Source: Thermoplasmatales archaeon (GTDB taxonomy: Archaea; Thermoplasmatota; E2; DHVEG-1). From it: a DNA stretch of 6,543 bases. A program made the position numbers and the translations under genes. The notes beneath the pieces are model-generated. The model was not told where the DNA came from. It did no database searches and saw only the letters and a program-made list of their open reading frames with translations. Location: NCBI GenBank assembly GCA_023140035.1, contig JAGLML010000061.1, positions 1 to 6,543 of the forward strand. The letters run 5' to 3'. Below, in pieces: positions 5,419 to 6,543 of the stretch (within the stretch, counting starts at the first letter, position 1; each line of letters begins with the position of its first letter).

Positions 5419-6141
5419 CTATGGCCTCTTCTTTGACACGCCAAGTGCAAGTCCCTTTCGATTGTTAGCCCGAGTACGTTGTCCTCTTACAGACAAGCCT
5501 GATTCGTGTCTAATGCCTCTATAAGATCTTATCATTTTCAATAGATTAATCTCATCTCTTAACCGCAGTTCAACTTCAGTACTTATCAGATGAATGTCCT
5601 CCCCAGTATCAAAATCCTTACGATGATTTAGCATCCATGATGGGGCTTTTTTACTCAAGTTTCCTAAAACCTCATTGATTTTTTCTAACTGAGAGTCAGT
5701 TAAATTTCCACACTTGATCTCTCTATCTATTCCAGCTGTATCTGCAACGAGGGCGGCCATGCGTCTCCCTAAGCCTTTTATCTGAGTAAGTCCAAAAGCA
5801 ACTTTTTTCTCACCCTCTATCTCTGCATTAGCAATTCGAACAATATAATTAAAATCAGTGTCTTTTTCATCTTTTTTCTTTGCAGGTTTTTTCGACTCTT
5901 TTTTAGAATCAATTTTTACTGGTTCTTCTTTAGGTTGTTCTGGTTCTGCTGGTTTAGTTTCCATCTCTTTTATCTCCGAAGGTTTAACTGTTTCTTCGTG
6001 TTTTTCAGGTTTTGTATCCTCAGATTTTTCTTCAGGTACTGGTTGTGATTCTTTAACTTTTTTTGCATCGGCGACTTCTTCTTTATTTTTCTCAGTCGTA
6101 TCTTCAATTTTTTCTTCTGTTCGTTTGTTTTTATCTGCCAA
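5419..6141 (-). CDS. rpsM: Small-subunit ribosomal protein uS13 with long charged N-terminal tail
   Basis: The product is 240 aa against about 150 for typical archaeal uS13. Residues 1-96 are a low-complexity stretch of Lys, Glu, Pro, Thr and Asp, about 25 basic and 30 acidic residues, with no tryptophan, tyrosine or cysteine, predicted to be disordered. Residues 97-240 are a full core: FNYIVRIANAEIEG, FGLTQIKGLGRRMA (the helix-turn segment), and the basic end SYRGIRHESGLSVRGQRTR...NRKG, which contacts 16S rRNA and the P-site region in the 30S head. The start codon is TTG (6139-6141), supported by GAGGT at 6148-6152 with 6-nt spacing; the first in-frame ATG would be at residue 60 and has no such site. 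It is the first gene of the rpsM-rpsD-rpsK-rpoD operon, divergent from asnS. Confidence 0.95.
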   Translation of the reverse strand: MADKNKRTEEKIEDTTEKNKEEVADAKKVKESQPVPEEKSEDTKPEKHEETVKPSEIKEMETKPAEPEQPKEEPVKIDSKKESKKPAKKKDEKDTDFNYIVRIANAEIEGEKKVAFGLTQIKGLGRRMAALVADTAGIDREIKCGNLTDSQLEKINEVLGNLSKKAPSWMLNHRKDFDTGEDIHLISTEVELRLRDEINLLKMIRSYRGIRHESGLSVRGQRTRANNRKGLALGVSKKRP

Positions 6142-6147
6142 GTTTAT

Positions 6148-6152
6148 ACCTC
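6148..6152 (-). promoter_or_regulatory. Shine-Dalgarno site fixing the TTG start of rpsM
   Basis: GAGGT on the minus strand, 6 nt before the TTG. It supports translation of the whole N-terminal tail rather than initiation at an internal ATG. Confidence 0.7.
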
Positions 6153-6164
6153 AATTTAATTGTA

Positions 6165-6176
6165 CAGATTTATCTG
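6165..6176. repeat. Inverted repeat near the rpsM transcription start
   Basis: CAGAT-TT-ATCTG is a perfect 5-bp inverted repeat with a 2-bp centre. It lies about 25 bp from the proximal TATA candidate, where rpsM transcription would begin, and 24 bp before the start codon. It may be an operator for ribosomal operon control; function is inference. Confidence 0.3.
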
Positions 6177-6187
6177 CATAATTTATC

Positions 6188-6200
6188 CTATATAATATAA
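6188..6200 (-). promoter_or_regulatory. Proximal TATA candidate for the rpsM operon
   Basis: The minus strand reads TTATATTATATAG, predicting a start at about 6168 and a leader of about 26 nt that includes the Shine-Dalgarno site. A second TATA-like site lies upstream at 6228-6236. Confidence 0.45.
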
Positions 6201-6227
6201 GAAGGTACTGCCAATAATAATAGAAGC

Positions 6228-6236
6228 TATATTTAA
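6228..6236 (-). promoter_or_regulatory. Distal TATA candidate for the rpsM operon
   Basis: The minus strand reads TTAAATATA preceded by AAACGC, a plausible BRE/TATA pair. It would start transcription at about 6207 with a leader of about 65 nt. It may act instead of, or together with, the proximal site. Confidence 0.35.
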
Positions 6237-6333
6237 GCGTTTAGGGAGATACGGCTTGCACAATTTCATATTATTTTGAATTAACAAAACATAATTAAAC
6301 ATTATTTATGCCACCGTAATTCATATATGCAAT

Positions 6334-6341
6334 AATTATAT
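6334..6341 (+). promoter_or_regulatory. TATA box of asnS (leaderless transcript)
   Basis: AATTATAT is centred about 25 bp before the asnS ATG, so transcription should begin at or next to the start codon. The lack of a Shine-Dalgarno match in 6342-6362 fits a leaderless mRNA. Confidence 0.45.
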
Positions 6342-6362
6342 CCCTTATTGAACGGTCTTAAC

Positions 6363-6543
6363 ATGTCAAAAACTACTTGGATTAAAACAGAAGAAATATT
6401 GTCTGGTAAAAAATCAGGTGAAACAATTAACGTTCGAGGATGGATATACAGAACAAGAAGTAGTGGAAATATCGTATTCATGACAATCAGGGATATTACA
6501 GGTGTATTACAAGCCACTGTTAAGAAAGGCAACCTTCCAGATA
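6363..6543 (+). CDS. asnS: Asparaginyl-tRNA synthetase, N-terminal part (cut by window edge)
   Basis: Sixty codons are visible from ATG 6363, and the frame is open at the right edge. The protein begins MSKTTWIKTEEILSG and continues with the OB-fold tRNA-anticodon-binding domain of class IIb synthetases: INVRGWIYRTRSSGNIVF (24-41), then MTIRDITGVLQATVKK. The RTRSSGNIVF...RDxTGxxQ pattern is closest to archaeal-type AsnRS. The related AspRS has a similar fold, so the catalytic domain outside the window would settle the assignment. AsnRS charges tRNA-Asn with asparagine in the cytosol. The gene is divergent from the ribosomal operon across a 221-bp spacer with promoters for both directions, and is probably leaderless. 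Confidence 0.82.
   Translation, partial: MSKTTWIKTEEILSGKKSGETINVRGWIYRTRSSGNIVFMTIRDITGVLQATVKKGNLPD

Noticed and set aside
4550..6141. The long tails of uS4 and uS13 as frameshift or fusion artefacts
   Set aside because: Both tails are in frame with intact cores, have coherent amino-acid composition, and are bounded by correctly spaced Shine-Dalgarno sites.
5858..6181. Plus-strand open frame rich in Ser/Phe opposite the uS13 tail
   Set aside because: It is a shadow of the charged tail; the minus frame continues into the conserved uS13 core and has a proper ribosome site.
6302..6532. Minus-strand open frame of 76 codons opposite asnS
   Set aside because: It lies antisense to the well-supported AsnRS N-terminus, shows no recognisable family, and reads across the asnS promoter.
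1..6543. CRISPR array, insertion sequence or defence/toxin system
   Set aside because: No direct-repeat/spacer array, transposase motif, terminal inverted repeats or recognisable defence gene was found on either strand.

Overview
The window is archaeal chromosomal DNA, AT-rich and apparently complete at both internal boundaries. Four signs point to Archaea: a tRNA 4-demethylwyosine synthase, an archaeal SepF, the S13-S4-S11-RpoD ribosomal/RNA polymerase cluster, and archaeal TATA/BRE-like promoters with oligo-T terminators. A secreted gingipain-like C25 protease next to this cluster suggests a heterotrophic Thermoplasmatota-type lineage (Aciduliprofundum or Marine Benthic Group D relatives). 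That placement is inference and was not tested by phylogeny.

Layout. Positions 1-651 (+) hold the C-terminal two thirds of Taw1, a wybutosine-pathway radical SAM enzyme cut by the window edge. It converges on sepF (685-1056, -), the FtsZ membrane anchor. Back to back with sepF is an unrecognised 78-codon gene (1213-1449, +). It has a clear promoter and a perfect Shine-Dalgarno sequence, but that sequence overlaps its only nearby canonical start codon. An AT-rich 250-bp spacer follows, possibly holding decayed coding sequence. Next is a 485-aa secreted C25 cysteine peptidase (1700-3157, +).

From 6141 down to 3228 on the minus strand runs one compact operon: rpsM (uS13), rpsD (uS4), rpsK (uS11), rpoD (RNA polymerase subunit D), then tRNA-Pro(CGG). 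The protein genes are 2-11 nt apart with Shine-Dalgarno sites in the junctions, so they are probably co-transcribed and translationally coupled. The L18e-L13-S9-RpoN genes that commonly follow rpoD in archaea are absent. Divergent from rpsM, at the right edge, is the start of asnS (asparaginyl-tRNA synthetase, 6363 onward, +), probably leaderless.

The most unusual feature is a pair of long, highly charged, low-complexity K/E/P tails on two ribosomal proteins encoded side by side: about 96 residues at the N-terminus of uS13 and about 113 at the C-terminus of uS4. Other points are the use of the antisense of the tRNA plus a T6 run as the likely end of the protease transcript, the start-codon puzzle of the 78-codon gene, and an RpoD that keeps the Rpb3-like zinc-site cysteines but has no cysteines for an Fe-S cluster. 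I found no CRISPR array, insertion sequence or defence locus.
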